The notes beneath the pieces were generated by a model that saw only the letters and a list, made by a program, of their open reading frames with translations, was not told where the DNA came from and made no database searches. Below, piece after piece: positions 1 through 8,938 of a stretch of DNA of 64,000 nt; position 1 is the stretch's first letter, and each line of letters opens with the position of its first letter. Origin of the DNA: Thermasporomyces sp040195635 (lineage in GTDB: Bacteria > Actinomycetota > Actinomycetes > Propionibacteriales > Actinopolymorphaceae); assembly GCF_040195635.1 (NCBI RefSeq), contig NZ_JBEFTX010000027.1:29527-93526 (forward strand), in the 5' to 3' direction. Both the position numbers and the translations under genes were made by a program.

Positions 1-1525
1 CATCGTGGGTGTCGCTGGACACGATGTCGGTTCGTCCGTCGCTGTTGAGGTCGGCCGTGTCGACCCACCCGCCAGTGGTGGAGACGACGACAGGAGCGGC
101 GAAGCCGGTCGGTTCGCTTAGGTAGGCCAGGGTTCGCGGTGTGGCGTCGCTGACCACGAGGTCGCTGCGTCCGTCGTCGTTGAGGTCGGCGGAGACGAGA
201 TCGCCTGTTGGCACAGGGTTGGTGAGCAGGGTGGGCTCGCTCAGCGCGCCACCGACTTGGTGGTAGACGTCGACTCCGGAGTTTCCGGCGACGGCGACAT
301 CGGTATCGCCATCGGCGTCGAAGTCGCCGGTGGCGATCCGCATCGAGGCCTGGAACGTCGAAGCATGGGAAGGCAGCACCACCGGCGTACCGAGCGTGCG
401 ATCGGATTGCTGTGCGAAGACCGCGAGCTTGAAGTCGGTGTCCTCGCTGCCGGAATGGTATTGCGTGGTCATGAGGACGTCGTTGCGCCCGTCTCCGGTG
501 ACGTCTGCGATAGCGACGCTGGTCGGCATGGAATCCACGCCGAAGGCGTGCACCTGCGACACGTCGAAAGACACGCCACTGTACGCCGGGATGGTCGTCT
601 GCTCGACAGGTGACGAGGCGCTGGCACCGGTCTCCTCCCAGTTTCCGCCCCGATATTGCGCCTGGAAGACGTGCCGACCCACCGAGAGACCGTTCACCTG
701 GAACATCGCGTCGTGGTCGTAGTAGTCGATCGAGATCCGTCCCACGGACTCGCCGTCCATGAAGAATTCCACGTCGCCCTCATAGATGAGGTGCTCCTGG
801 CCGGGCAGGCGGACCTGGGCGGTGAGGACGACCCGCTGGCCCTCCTCGTTGGGTATCGGCGAGACCGACAACGCTGTGGTCGTCGGCTGGCCTGCAGCGA
901 CATACAGGGTGACCGAATCCGCGAGCGCCAGCCCGCGAACGGACCGGACCTTGTACCAGTACCAGTACCCAGGCACCACCCCAGCGTCGCTGAACCGAGT
1001 ACCGGTAGTGGTGCCAAGGGGCACCTCGGTGTCGTCGGCAAGCACCCGCATAACCTCGTAGTGCTCCACATCCGGCACCGGATCCCAGCTCAGTTCCATG
1101 GTCGAGTCGGTGCTGGTCGCGGTGAGGTTGTCCGGCGCGCCAACGGGCTCCGGCGTCGACGCGCTCGCCTCTGCCGAGTGGCTGGAGTACTTGAAGCGAT
1201 AGCGAGTCGACATGACGTAGTAATACGTCGTGCCCGGTGACAGGTTCCTGTCGACGTACGACGTCGATGTCGCACTAACCTTTGTCACCGGCTCGTACGG
1301 GCCGCCCGAAGTGGTGGCGCGAGAGATCTGGTAGCCCTCCGACCCTGCCACCGGGTTCCACGAGATCTTCATCTCCGAAATCGACAGCGGGCTGGCCTGC
1401 AGGCCGGTGGGTGGACCCGGTGGCCGCGCTGCCGACGCAGTGGTACCAAGGCCCGCCAGGACAACGATCGTCACGATGAGGCAACCAAAAACCCGCCCTA
1501 CCCGACGCCCAAGACGAGCTACCAC
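1..1525 (-). CDS. Secreted fibronectin type III / FG-GAP repeat protein (3' end outside window)
   Basis: The minus strand is open from a GTG at 1525 to the window edge, about 508 codons. An AGGAG box lies 6 nt before the GTG. The first ~35 residues form a Sec signal peptide (Arg-rich start, a hydrophobic stretch, then ASAA). Two fibronectin III-like modules follow (for example ISWNPVAGSEGYQIS and LSWDPVPDVEHYEVMR), then an Ig-like module, then FG-GAP/VCBS repeats with Asp-rich loops (DVTGDGRNDV, DFDADGDTDV, DLNDDGRSDL, DLNSDGRTDI). Such loops bind calcium in beta-propellers. The protein is probably exported and used for adhesion or glycan binding. No catalytic domain is visible in the part present. 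Confidence 0.85.
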   Translation of the reverse strand, partial: MVARLGRRVGRVFGCLIVTIVVLAGLGTTASAARPPGPPTGLQASPLSISEMKISWNPVAGSEGYQISRATTSGGPYEPVTKVSATSTSYVDRNLSPGTTYYYVMSTRYRFKYSSHSAEASASTPEPVGAPDNLTATSTDSTMELSWDPVPDVEHYEVMRVLADDTEVPLGTTTGTRFSDAGVVPGYWYWYKVRSVRGLALADSVTLYVAAGQPTTTALSVSPIPNEEGQRVVLTAQVRLPGQEHLIYEGDVEFFMDGESVGRISIDYYDHDAMFQVNGLSVGRHVFQAQYRGGNWEETGASASSPVEQTTIPAYSGVSFDVSQVHAFGVDSMPTSVAIADVTGDGRNDVLMTTQYHSGSEDTDFKLAVFAQQSDRTLGTPVVLPSHASTFQASMRIATGDFDADGDTDVAVAGNSGVDVYHQVGGALSEPTLLTNPVPTGDLVSADLNDDGRSDLVVSDATPRTLAYLSEPTGFAAPVVVSTTGGWVDTADLNSDGRTDIVSSDTHD

Positions 1526-1974
1526 CGAATTCTCCTGTCCAGAATCCGCGAGGAACACCAAGCCGCGCTCCCCGTGGTTACGCCACCTTCAACACACCCG
1601 ACCGGGCGGGACGTGACAGTAGTGCATCGATGAAGGCCGTGCTACTGGATGAAAAGCCACCTACCTGGCAAAACAGCTCAACTCGAGGCGACTCCGGTGG
1701 CGCGTTCCGGACCGCGAGGGCACCCCGCAACTCACACAGGCTGGTTGCTTTGGCCCGCGCCGAGAGGTTGGCTCAACGTCGGCGCCGACATGATCGAGTG
1801 CACTTGGCTCTGGTGCCGACGACGTGGAAGCCGAGTCCCAGCCGCGTGAGACCCTCGACGCCACTGGCTGGGACCACCGACAAGTACTCCGTTCGCTTCC
1901 GGGTCGCCCGAGCTGGGGACGTCCAGTTTGATTGTCGTGGTTGTTGGCCTTGGGCGACTGTGCTGTCGGCTTCT
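1526..1974. other. Gene-free stretch
   Basis: About 450 bases between the secreted repeat protein and the tRNA-like pair. Several open frames cross it in different registers, but none has a convincing ribosome-binding site or a recognisable product. It should hold the promoter of the minus-strand secreted protein and whatever drives the tRNA-like elements; I could not pick out either promoter. Confidence 0.4.
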
Positions 1975-2045
1975 CATGGAGTGGCTCAGCGGCAGAGCAC
2001 CCGACTCGGGACCGGGAAGGCGCGGGTTCGAGTCCCGCCTCTATG
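1975..2045 (+). tRNA. tRNA-like element 1 (anticodon position reads CGG, Pro-like; non-canonical)
   Basis: The sequence folds as a 71-nt cloverleaf. Acceptor arms 1975-1981 and 2039-2045 pair over 7 bp with one G-U. A 4-bp D stem (GCTC/GAGC) encloses AGCGGCA. The anticodon stem CCCGA/CCGGG has one A-C mismatch and a 7-nt loop CTCGGGA, with CGG in the anticodon place. The T arm is GCGGG-TTCGAGT-CCCGC. The discriminator is T and no CCA is encoded, unlike a normal tRNA-Pro. It is either a degenerate tRNA gene or a specialised tRNA-like RNA. A second copy follows 16 nt later. Confidence 0.45.
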
Positions 2046-2061
2046 TCGAAGCTGAAGTCAG

Positions 2062-2133
2062 CCTGGAGTAGATCAGCGGCAGATCACCCGGGCTGTTCAC
2101 CGGGAGGGCGCGGGTTCGAGTCCCGCCTCCAAG
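2062..2133 (+). tRNA. tRNA-like element 2 (aberrant 8-nt anticodon loop)
   Basis: A second cloverleaf with an identical T arm (GCGGG-TTCGAGT-CCCGC) and identical D loop (AGCGGCA). Acceptor arms 2062-2068 and 2127-2133 pair with one C-A mismatch. The D stem is GATC/GATC. The anticodon stem CCCGG/CCGGG is perfect but closes an 8-nt loop GCTGTTCA, so the anticodon is ambiguous (GTT or TTC by register). It has discriminator T and no CCA. It ends 13 nt before the GTG of the next gene, so it sits in that gene's leader. Confidence 0.4.
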
Positions 2134-2146
2134 TCCGTCTGATGCA

Positions 2147-3340
2147 GTGGGAGGTCGTGTGTCGTACGAGTCGCGGTTCACGGCCTCCCCGGGCTATGCT
2201 CTCGGCCGGCTGCAGCGCGCCCTTGACGCTGTGGCGAACTCCGACGACCCGCAGGTTCGGGCGCGCGCCCGACAGAAGACCGCCGTGTGGGAGGCGGTCA
2301 TCGCGGGGATCGCGTCTGGCCAACTGGAGATCGGTTCCCGCACGCCTGTGGCAGACACCCCCGCCTGGGTGACGCTGGAGGTGGCGCACGGCGGTTTCGC
2401 GACGGGCCGTTACCTGGCCGAGGCGCCGCTGCGTGACGACGAACTGGATCGGGTGCGGTCCCTGCCTGCCACTGCGCCGGGAACCACTGACCGGGAGCGG
2501 CTGAACCTGTGGTACCTCGGCGACGAGGGACAAGCGACCTTGCTGCGTGCCCTGCGGACCGAGCAATACCGGGTTGACATGCCTGAGGAGTCAGCATTGC
2601 TGGTCGTCGCCTGGCTGCTCGACCGTGGGCACGTCGAGGAAGCCCTCGACCTGGTGGCAGAGCGGCCGCTGATGCATCGGCTGCGGTTCACGCCCCATCT
2701 GGCGGCGACTGCGACCCCGTCCGGCGCCGTGGTACGGCTGGAGACCGTCGCCACCGTCAAGGCCGCCATCCGCGGCACTCGGATACCACCAGAGATAGCC
2801 AGGATGCGAGAAACACTCCTGGTCTGGCACCCGCTCTATGACCGGCTCGTCGCGCTGTGGTGCGACACCGTGGACGGTGACCTGCCATCGCTAGCCAACA
2901 CGGCAGAGAAAGCAGATGACCAGGTGGTCGGTGGCTGGCCATGCCGCGTATGGCCCGCCGACTGGGCCGAGCGCCGACGCGCCCTGCTAGCCGACGTCGA
3001 GACTGCCCGCATAGATGGGCACGCCGCGGCCGGGCGGCATCCAAAAGCAACTTCGCCCGCCTCCTTCGTGCCCTGAAGGCTTGCCCACAAGACAGCCGAT
3101 CGCTCTCGGCGCGTGAGGTCGGCTGGATCCGCCGGGCCCTGGCCAACACCATCGCCAAGCACGGGGCACCGAGGTCGGAGGGCACGCACCGCGCTGCGAT
3201 CCGCCCAGGCCGCCAACGGCGCCCGCCTGACCCACGCCGCCCTCGCCCAGGTGGTGGCCGGTCGTTTGGACCGATACCCGGAGGAGGGCGGGCTCCCATC
3301 TATCGACCCGATCATCTCGGACATCGCCGACGGTTTCACA
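2147..3340 (+). pseudogene. Unknown-function gene behind tRNA-like elements, frameshifted
   Basis: An intact frame runs from GTG 2147 (or GTG 2159, which has GGGAGG just upstream) to 3076, giving up to 309 residues. It is alpha-helical and charged, with no motif I can name. Protein-like sequence continues in other registers: SNFARLLRALKACPQDS and REVGWIRRALANTIAKHG around 3045-3165, then AAIAARPTH-like sequence (here ANGARLTHAALAQVVAGRLDR) and GGLPSIDPIISDIADG around 3205-3335. This suggests one longer ancestral protein broken by at least two indels. Its close coupling to the two tRNA-like sequences hints at a tRNA-related role, but that is inference only. Confidence 0.5.
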
Positions 3341-3404
3341 ATCTGCCCACCGATGCTTGTCCCATCCACTCTTGGTGGGCACGTGGGTGGCATTGGGCGC
3401 TCGG

Positions 3405-3929
3405 TCAGGTCCGGAGCTGTGCCACCTCTCGTCCGTGGACGGTAAGGGCGTAGATGACGAGGATGTCGATCGCAATCATGACCAGCGACCAGAACGGAAA
3501 CGCGGCAAGCGTGAGGAAATTTGCGATCAATCCCAGCACCGCCAGGCAGATGCCGATGTAGCGTGCCCACGGCTGGCCCGCGAGAACGGCGATACCCGTC
3601 AGCACGAGCAGGGCGCCAAGAGCGATATGGACCCAACCCCACGCTGTGAAGTTGAAGGCGACGACGAGATCGCTCGACTCAACGACGAAGACTGTCGACT
3701 TGAACAGACCCGCCAAGCCCCAGATCGCGTCGAAAACACCGACCACCACCAGAACCGCGCCCGCGAACATGATCCAGCCAGCGCCGACCGGTCGGACCTC
3801 CTCCGCTACGGCAGGCCTTCGCGCCGCCGGCGCCGCCACAGCTTCGTCCCGCCTTGCCTGGTCCGGCACCTCGGCCCTCTTCTCCTGCGCCGGTGCGCCG
3901 GCTTCGCGGCGTTCCCTGTCTGTACCCAT
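3405..3929 (-). CDS. DUF7144-family four-helix membrane protein
   Basis: The product is 174 residues from ATG 3929, chosen because GGAGGAGG lies just upstream; an upstream extension lacks such a site. The first ~55 residues are charged and Ala/Glu/Arg-rich and probably cytosolic. Four hydrophobic segments follow: GWIMFAGAVLVVVGVFDAIW, then the WGWVHIALGALLVLTGIAV helix, a helix around YIGICLAVLGLIANF, and a last around LVMIAIDILVIYAL. This layout and the central WGWVH motif match the DUF7144 family, small actinobacterial membrane proteins of unknown function. It stands alone and is transcribed away from the phosphatase remnant. Confidence 0.75.
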   Translation of the reverse strand: MGTDRERREAGAPAQEKRAEVPDQARRDEAVAAPAARRPAVAEEVRPVGAGWIMFAGAVLVVVGVFDAIWGLAGLFKSTVFVVESSDLVVAFNFTAWGWVHIALGALLVLTGIAVLAGQPWARYIGICLAVLGLIANFLTLAAFPFWSLVMIAIDILVIYALTVHGREVAQLRT

Positions 3930-4314
3930 GCCAACCTCCTCCGCTGGCTCGCACCCCCGCAGAAGGCGAAGGTCCAACACAAACCTGCGGCTGGCCTTTC
4001 TCGCCGGCCTCATCCTGGAGGGGTGAAAACTTGGTCACCGCAAAAGCGGCAGAAACCGTGCTACGGACAGACGAGCGCAGTCGGCTCCGTTGAACGTCCG
4101 AGTTTAGTATTGCGCTACAGCGTACAAAGTCGAAATACATCGGCACAAACCCGGCCGATGCATTCAGCAGAAACGGCGAGTTTCTTCATAACCCATTTTT
4201 CACGGCTTGGGTTGCAACTTCAAGACTTATGTTTCGGCGTCCAGTGGCGCAGACTCGTGTCCGCGCAGCCGACGAATCCGCGCTCGGCTGACGGAAGGAA
4301 GAGGTTCAAACACT
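3930..4314. promoter_or_regulatory. Divergent intergenic region with a TetR-operator-like near-palindrome
   Basis: This 385-base gap separates the divergent DUF7144 gene and the phosphatase remnant. It is less GC-rich than its surroundings around 4095-4240. At 4107-4128 there is an imperfect inverted repeat around CGCTACAGCG, flanked by TAT/TAC and CAA elements, which resembles operators of TetR-type repressors. No such regulator lies next to it, so the assignment is weak. Confidence 0.25.
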
Positions 4315-4698
4315 GTGACCGGAGCAATGCGGCTGACGTGGCCCAACTGCCTCAACGTCCGCGATCTCGGTGGTCTGCCCACGAGCGACGGTCGCCGGAT
4401 CGGTACTGGTGTGTTGATCCGTTCCGACAATCTTTCACGGTTGACAGAGGCCGGCGTCCAAGCGGTACGGGGGGCTTCTGTGAGCCGCATCATCGACGTA
4501 CGGACGTCCCCGGAGTGCGAAGGCGACCCGTCACCATTCGCATCCGATCCTCTCTACCGCAACATGCCGCTCTACAACGCAGACGATCCCGACGATCCGA
4601 CGCAGAGCATCGACCAGCAATATGTGGCGATGCTCGACCTCCACCCCGAGCTGTTCGCCGCCGCAGTCGGGGCGATCGCGGATGCGCCGACCGGTTGA
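4315..4698 (+). pseudogene. Tyrosine-protein phosphatase (Y_phosphatase3 type), 3'-truncated
   Basis: From GTG 4315 (or ATG 4327), behind a GGAAGGAAGAGG purine run, the product reads NCLNVRDLGGLPTSDGRRI, then IRSDNLSRLT and a hydrophobic IIDVRTSPECE strand. This is the N-terminal half of the actinobacterial tyrosine/serine phosphatase family, which starts with N-x-R-D-x-GG. The frame stops after GAIADAPTG at 4698, exactly where the catalytic P-loop (HCxxGKDRTG) should follow, and no P-loop is seen downstream. The gene therefore cannot encode an active enzyme. Confidence 0.65.
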
Positions 4699-4928
4699 GC
4701 AAGGTTCGGACGTGCCCGGGCGCGAAGCCGTTCGCAGGTCTGACCCCCGGCTCACCGGCGAGGTCGCCCCGCTGATTTAGCTCCGCCCGACGCACGGTCG
4801 TATCACTCCATGCCCCAACGATGTGGGTCAAGCGCGGGCCCAAGGGACTGCCGCGGTTGCGACATCGAGGGCGACGGCAGCGAAGAGGCGCAGAGGCCGG
4901 AACACGGTGCACACATTTCGGAGCTGAG

Positions 4929-5963
4929 CTAGGGGTGCTGCTGCCCGCCGCTCGGCCTGGGTAGAGCCTCCGGATGATGCGCTTGCAGATAGCTGATCAA
5001 GCGTTCACGAATGTCACACCTCAGATCCCACGAGCTGGGAGCATCGGCGGCGGACGCGAGGATCCGCACGACCATCGTCCATGGAGTTGACTCAACAACC
5101 TGTACTAGCCACTCACGGCGGTCCCAGAGCGGGGAAGCCTGGATGATTCGTCGAGCTTCGGCACGCACCTCCGCGATCGGCGTCCGATAGTCCAGCTGAA
5201 GCTCTACCGTTCCGACAACCTTGGCCTCGTTGCGGGTCCAGTTCTGGAACGGCGTTGTGGTGAAGTACGCGGTCGGTAAGACCAGCCGACGCTCGTCCCA
5301 GAGTCGCACGACCACATACGTGAGCGTGAGCTCCTCGATCCGGCCCCACTCGTTCTCGACGACCACGACGTCGTCGTAGCGCAAGGCGTCGGTCATCGCG
5401 ACTTGGAGCCCGGCGAAGACATTGCCGAGCGTGGCATGCGCGGCGAATCCAGCGATCGCTCCGAGGACACCTGCCGACGCGAGCAACGAGGCGCCCAGCG
5501 CGCGGAGTCCGGCAAATGTCATCAACATCGCGGAAAAAGCGATCACCACCACGAGCCCAGTCGTCAGGCGGCGAAGGATCGCGATCTGGGTCCGTCGGCG
5601 CCTGACCCGCCGGTTGTTGGTGACGTCCACTCGGAGCCACTGAAACGCCGCGTCCTCCACCACGAACAGCATCCGCAGGACGAGCCAAGCCGCGGCCGCG
5701 ATCATCGCCAGGATCAGCGCATGCCGGAGCTGGGAGACGATGGCTCGATCCCACTCTGTCAATGGAAGGACGACGAAGAGTCCGGTTGTCACCAAAACGG
5801 CGGTCCACGCGCGTCGGCAGGTGCGGTGCACCCGGAACAATGTCGTCGACCGGCGCCGCCGGGCTGTCCAACGCACCACGATGGCCGACAGCCAGCCGGC
5901 GAGCAGCGTGCCGGCACACGTCACCACAACAACGAGGAACCCCTGCCAGACGTCTCGCCACAT
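4929..5963 (-). CDS. mscS: Small-conductance mechanosensitive channel (MscS family)
   Basis: The product is 344 residues from ATG 5963, with GGAGAGGGC upstream; the in-frame extension to 6008 is less likely. There are about four transmembrane segments, beginning with a helix at residues 6-30. The pore-lining and beta regions are typical of the family: GVLGAIAGFAAHATLGN, then FAGLQVAMTDALRYDDVV, the beta-domain WGRIEELTLTYVVVRLWD, and LVLPTAYFTTTPFQNWTR. MscS channels open under membrane tension to release solutes during osmotic downshock. The gene lies last in the minus-strand stress array, 91 nt after the coiled-coil gene, and fits an envelope-stress role. Confidence 0.88.
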   Translation of the reverse strand: MWRDVWQGFLVVVVTCAGTLLAGWLSAIVVRWTARRRRSTTLFRVHRTCRRAWTAVLVTTGLFVVLPLTEWDRAIVSQLRHALILAMIAAAAWLVLRMLFVVEDAAFQWLRVDVTNNRRVRRRRTQIAILRRLTTGLVVVIAFSAMLMTFAGLRALGASLLASAGVLGAIAGFAAHATLGNVFAGLQVAMTDALRYDDVVVVENEWGRIEELTLTYVVVRLWDERRLVLPTAYFTTTPFQNWTRNEAKVVGTVELQLDYRTPIAEVRAEARRIIQASPLWDRREWLVQVVESTPWTMVVRILASAADAPSSWDLRCDIRERLISYLQAHHPEALPRPSGGQQHP

Positions 5964-6054
5964 GCGTTCGCCCTCTCCGCAAGGCACATACCCACGATGG
6001 CGAGGCACCGACCTCCCCTGCCTCGAAGCCCCGGCTGTCTAATTGCCCAGACTG

Positions 6055-6294
6055 TCAGGCCTCGCCGAGCTGCGTGCGAAGTGCCTGACGCCGGTCTTCG
6101 AGTTTGGCGATCAGCGCTTCCTGTTCCTCGGCCGCGGTGAGTTCCGTCGCAACGTCCACCTCGTCCCGCGGTGCATCCGCGCGCTGGGCGACTTGTCGGC
6201 GGAGCTCCTGCGCCATGCGCCGAAGCTCCGCCTGCTGCTCCTCGACACGCCGCAGCTCATCGCGAACCGCGGTCTCCGACCGTTCGCTGGTCAT
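6055..6294 (-). CDS. Small coiled-coil hypothetical protein
   Basis: The product is 79 residues from ATG 6294, with AAAGGA upstream at good spacing. It is highly charged, with heptad-like runs such as RRVEEQQAELRRMAQELRRQV and a second helix AEEQEALIAKLEDRRQALR, separated by a short DAPRDEVDV linker. It lacks a signal peptide, membrane segment or known domain. It is probably a two-helix coiled-coil protein. Its place between DUF2267 and MscS in the same-strand array suggests co-expression with the stress genes. Codon use looks typical of real genes here. Confidence 0.65.
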   Translation of the reverse strand: MTSERSETAVRDELRRVEEQQAELRRMAQELRRQVAQRADAPRDEVDVATELTAAEEQEALIAKLEDRRQALRTQLGEA

Positions 6295-6415
6295 GCGCCG
6301 GTCCTTTCTGCAGGGTGCTGCTGGTGCGGTGCTGCATGTCGATCTCGCCGCCACGCTCGTGGACATTCCTCGTCGGCATGCGTTCTTGCGGGAAGGGATC
6401 GACATACGCCGGGGC

Positions 6416-6844
6416 CTACGGAAGGACCGATGCGAGGTCGCGTGACACACCTGACTTGATGTCGTTCCATTCGCCTTCGGTGATGTGATCGCGCATTGCC
6501 GCAAGGACGGTCTGCACAAGCGACTCGGCGCCGCCCTCGACCCGGAACCGGAACTCCCGTTGGACCCTTTCCAGGAACTCGTCGCGGCGCATCTTCATCG
6601 GTACCCGGCTGGGATCCCAGCCTTCGTAGTAGATGCCGCGGACCAGCATCGGCAGCTGGGCGCCGAGTTGCGCAGCCTCCTCGACCGTGAGGCGGTCCCG
6701 CAGGGCATGCAGTACGGCGCGCAGGGCGGCGTAGGACATGTTCCGCCGCTCCTTGGGCCAGCCGTACGCCTGCTCGATCTCCTTCAGAATGCGATTCGTC
6801 TTGTCCGTCGTCGTGTTGAACGACGAGAATCCCGTTTCGGCCAT
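6416..6844 (-). CDS. DUF2267 domain-containing protein
   Basis: The product is 142 residues from ATG 6844, behind AGGAAGGA. It opens with FSSFNTTTDKTNRILKEIEQ and continues with YAALRAVLHALRDRLTVEEAAQLGAQLPMLVRG and IYYEGWDPS, which are hallmark blocks of DUF2267. The C-terminal half (FLERVQREFRF, LAAMRDHITEGEWNDIKSGVSRDLASVLP) repeats the helical pattern seen in this family. The function is unknown. DUF2267 genes often lie beside universal-stress, Hsp20 and phosphoribosyltransferase genes, and here the gene follows the PRT-esterase fusion by 81 nt. Confidence 0.85.
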   Translation of the reverse strand: MAETGFSSFNTTTDKTNRILKEIEQAYGWPKERRNMSYAALRAVLHALRDRLTVEEAAQLGAQLPMLVRGIYYEGWDPSRVPMKMRRDEFLERVQREFRFRVEGGAESLVQTVLAAMRDHITEGEWNDIKSGVSRDLASVLP

Positions 6845-6925
6845 GGTGGCGTCCTTCCTGTCGATCAGTTGCGGCCCGAATGAGGCGGGTTGTCGGAGGG
6901 CGGCGAGATCTCTCCGACAAACGCC

Positions 6926-8938
6926 TCACACGGCGAATGGATAGGTTTCCGGGGCCTCCCACGTCTCCCAGCGCGCCGTCCGTTCGATGGGTTCCACCGC
7001 GCGTGTCTCGTCGATGTGGATCACTGCGTCGAACTGGTCGGTCACCCGCGCCTGCAGGTAATGGCTCTGCCGCTCGGTCTGGGGCCGGTACACCACGCCG
7101 ATCGCGCGCTCCAGCCTGGCCGAACGCAGCACCTCGGCGGCTCGGGTCGTCCGTTGCCCGACGGGGAGCATGAACTCCTTCTCCCCGACCTCGTGAAACA
7201 GCTCCTCGACGCTGTCGGACAGGGCCGGCCGTACGACCTTGCGGTCGGCGGGGGCGTCCCAGTCGTTCGCCGCGGTCACGGTCCCGCCGTAGGTCGTGAA
7301 CCCGATCAGGCGACAGTCACCGGGATGGCGCTCGCGAAGGAGCTGGCCGATGGTGAGCTCGCCGCGGGCCGCAGACTCGGTGGCGCGCGCGTCACCCACG
7401 TGGGAGTTGTGCGCCCATACGACGATCCGCGGCGGCTCTCCTCGCTGCGTGCCGAGATGCTGGACGAGTGCCTCCAACGTCCGTACCATCGCGCGGTCAC
7501 GCAGATTCCACGACGACACCCGTCCGGAAAACATGCTGCGGTAGTAGTCGGCCGCCGCCCGGACGGTCCACGCGTTCTGTTCCGCGTAGAAGAAGTCGTC
7601 CTCGGCGAGTAGCCCGTCCCGGCGGGCGTAGTCGAGCGCGTGGCGACGCAGGTCGACGAGTTGCTCGACGACCTCGTCCTCACATGTCGGGCCGGCCCCG
7701 AACGCCGCGGCATAGCCGTACGCCTGTCCATCCTCGCCGCTCACGTGGTCGAAACAGGCGTAGCGGGCCCGAGCGCGCTGGGCGGCATCGGGGTCGACGC
7801 GTTCGAGATAGGCGATGACCTCATCGATCGACCGGTAGAGCGAGTAGAGGTCGAGGCCGTAGAAACCCACCTTGGACGGCTCGTCGCTCATTCGGTCGTT
7901 GTACTCGCGCAGCCAGCCCACGAAGTCGAGTACCACAGCATTGCGCCACATCCAGGTCGGGAAGCGCTGGAAGCCGCGCAGGCTCTCTTCGGCGCTGGCA
8001 TCCACGCTTCGGGCACGCACCCATCGGTTGACCCGATAGGCGTCGGGCCAGTCTGCCTCCGCGGCGACTGCACAGAATCCCTTCTCCTCGATCAACCGCC
8101 GGGTCATATCGGCGCGGGCCCGGTAGAACTCGTGGGTCCCGTGCGAGGCCTCGCCGATCAGAACGAGGTGGGCGTCACCGATCAGGTCGAAGAGCACGTC
8201 GTCCGGTGGCACCCCATCCTCGACCGGCAAGGAGTCGGACCGGACTGCCGTCACCTCCCGCGGCCCCTGCGCACCCGGCCCCGCGCCCACGGTGGTCGAC
8301 GCGGCCCGCAGGACTTCGCGGACCTCCGAGTCGGTCGTCTGGCGGAAGTCCCAGTACGACGCACCCACGGCGAAGAATGGCGTCGGGGTAGTCGCACACA
8401 CAACCTCGTCGACGAGATCGGTGAGTTCCTCACAGGTCGACTTCGGTGCCGACGGGACGGCGACGACGATCCGGCCGGGGTTGAGCTGCCGCAGCGCCTG
8501 GACGGCTGCCCGCATACTTGCACCGGTGGCCAGGCCGTCGTCGACGAGAATGATGGTCTTGCCAGTAGCGTCCGGCAGTGAGCGGCCTTCGCGGTACGCG
8601 ACTTCGCGGCGGTGCAGCTCGCGACCTTCGCACTCGGCCACCTGTCGGACGACCTCAGGCTGGATTGCCAGTCCGCGGATGACGTCATCGTTGAGCACGA
8701 CAACGCCGCCGCTCGCGATGGCCCCCATCGCGATCTCCTCGTGTCCAGGAACCCCAAGCTTGCGTACGACGAACACGTCAAGCGGAGCGCCCAGTGCCGT
8801 GGCGATTTCATACGCCACCGGGACGCCTCCTCGCGGCAGGCCGAGCACCATCACACCCGGACGGTTGCGGTAGTGGTCAAGGCGTGCCGCAAGGGCGCGA
8901 CCGGCATCCCGTCGGTCTCGGAAGAGACGATCAGGCAT
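6926..8938 (-). CDS. Phosphoribosyltransferase-erythromycin esterase-like fusion protein
   Basis: The product is 670 residues from ATG 8938, preceded by GGGAGGTAGCC; the start overlaps the stop of the upstream reductase by 8 nt. Residues ~1-215 form a type I phosphoribosyltransferase with the PRPP loop VDDGLATGA (132-140). Residues ~240-670 form an erythromycin-esterase-like domain with GEASHGTHE (262-270) and later VVWAHNSHVGD. The same two-domain order occurs in mycobacterial Rv2030c of the DosR dormancy regulon. The substrate is unknown, and macrolide resistance should not be assumed. The operon context with chaperones and thioredoxin supports a stress or dormancy role. Confidence 0.88.
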   Translation of the reverse strand: MPDRLFRDRRDAGRALAARLDHYRNRPGVMVLGLPRGGVPVAYEIATALGAPLDVFVVRKLGVPGHEEIAMGAIASGGVVVLNDDVIRGLAIQPEVVRQVAECEGRELHRREVAYREGRSLPDATGKTIILVDDGLATGASMRAAVQALRQLNPGRIVVAVPSAPKSTCEELTDLVDEVVCATTPTPFFAVGASYWDFRQTTDSEVREVLRAASTTVGAGPGAQGPREVTAVRSDSLPVEDGVPPDDVLFDLIGDAHLVLIGEASHGTHEFYRARADMTRRLIEEKGFCAVAAEADWPDAYRVNRWVRARSVDASAEESLRGFQRFPTWMWRNAVVLDFVGWLREYNDRMSDEPSKVGFYGLDLYSLYRSIDEVIAYLERVDPDAAQRARARYACFDHVSGEDGQAYGYAAAFGAGPTCEDEVVEQLVDLRRHALDYARRDGLLAEDDFFYAEQNAWTVRAAADYYRSMFSGRVSSWNLRDRAMVRTLEALVQHLGTQRGEPPRIVVWAHNSHVGDARATESAARGELTIGQLLRERHPGDCRLIGFTTYGGTVTAANDWDAPADRKVVRPALSDSVEELFHEVGEKEFMLPVGQRTTRAAEVLRSARLERAIGVVYRPQTERQSHYLQARVTDQFDAVIHIDETRAVEPIERTARWETWEAPETYPFAV

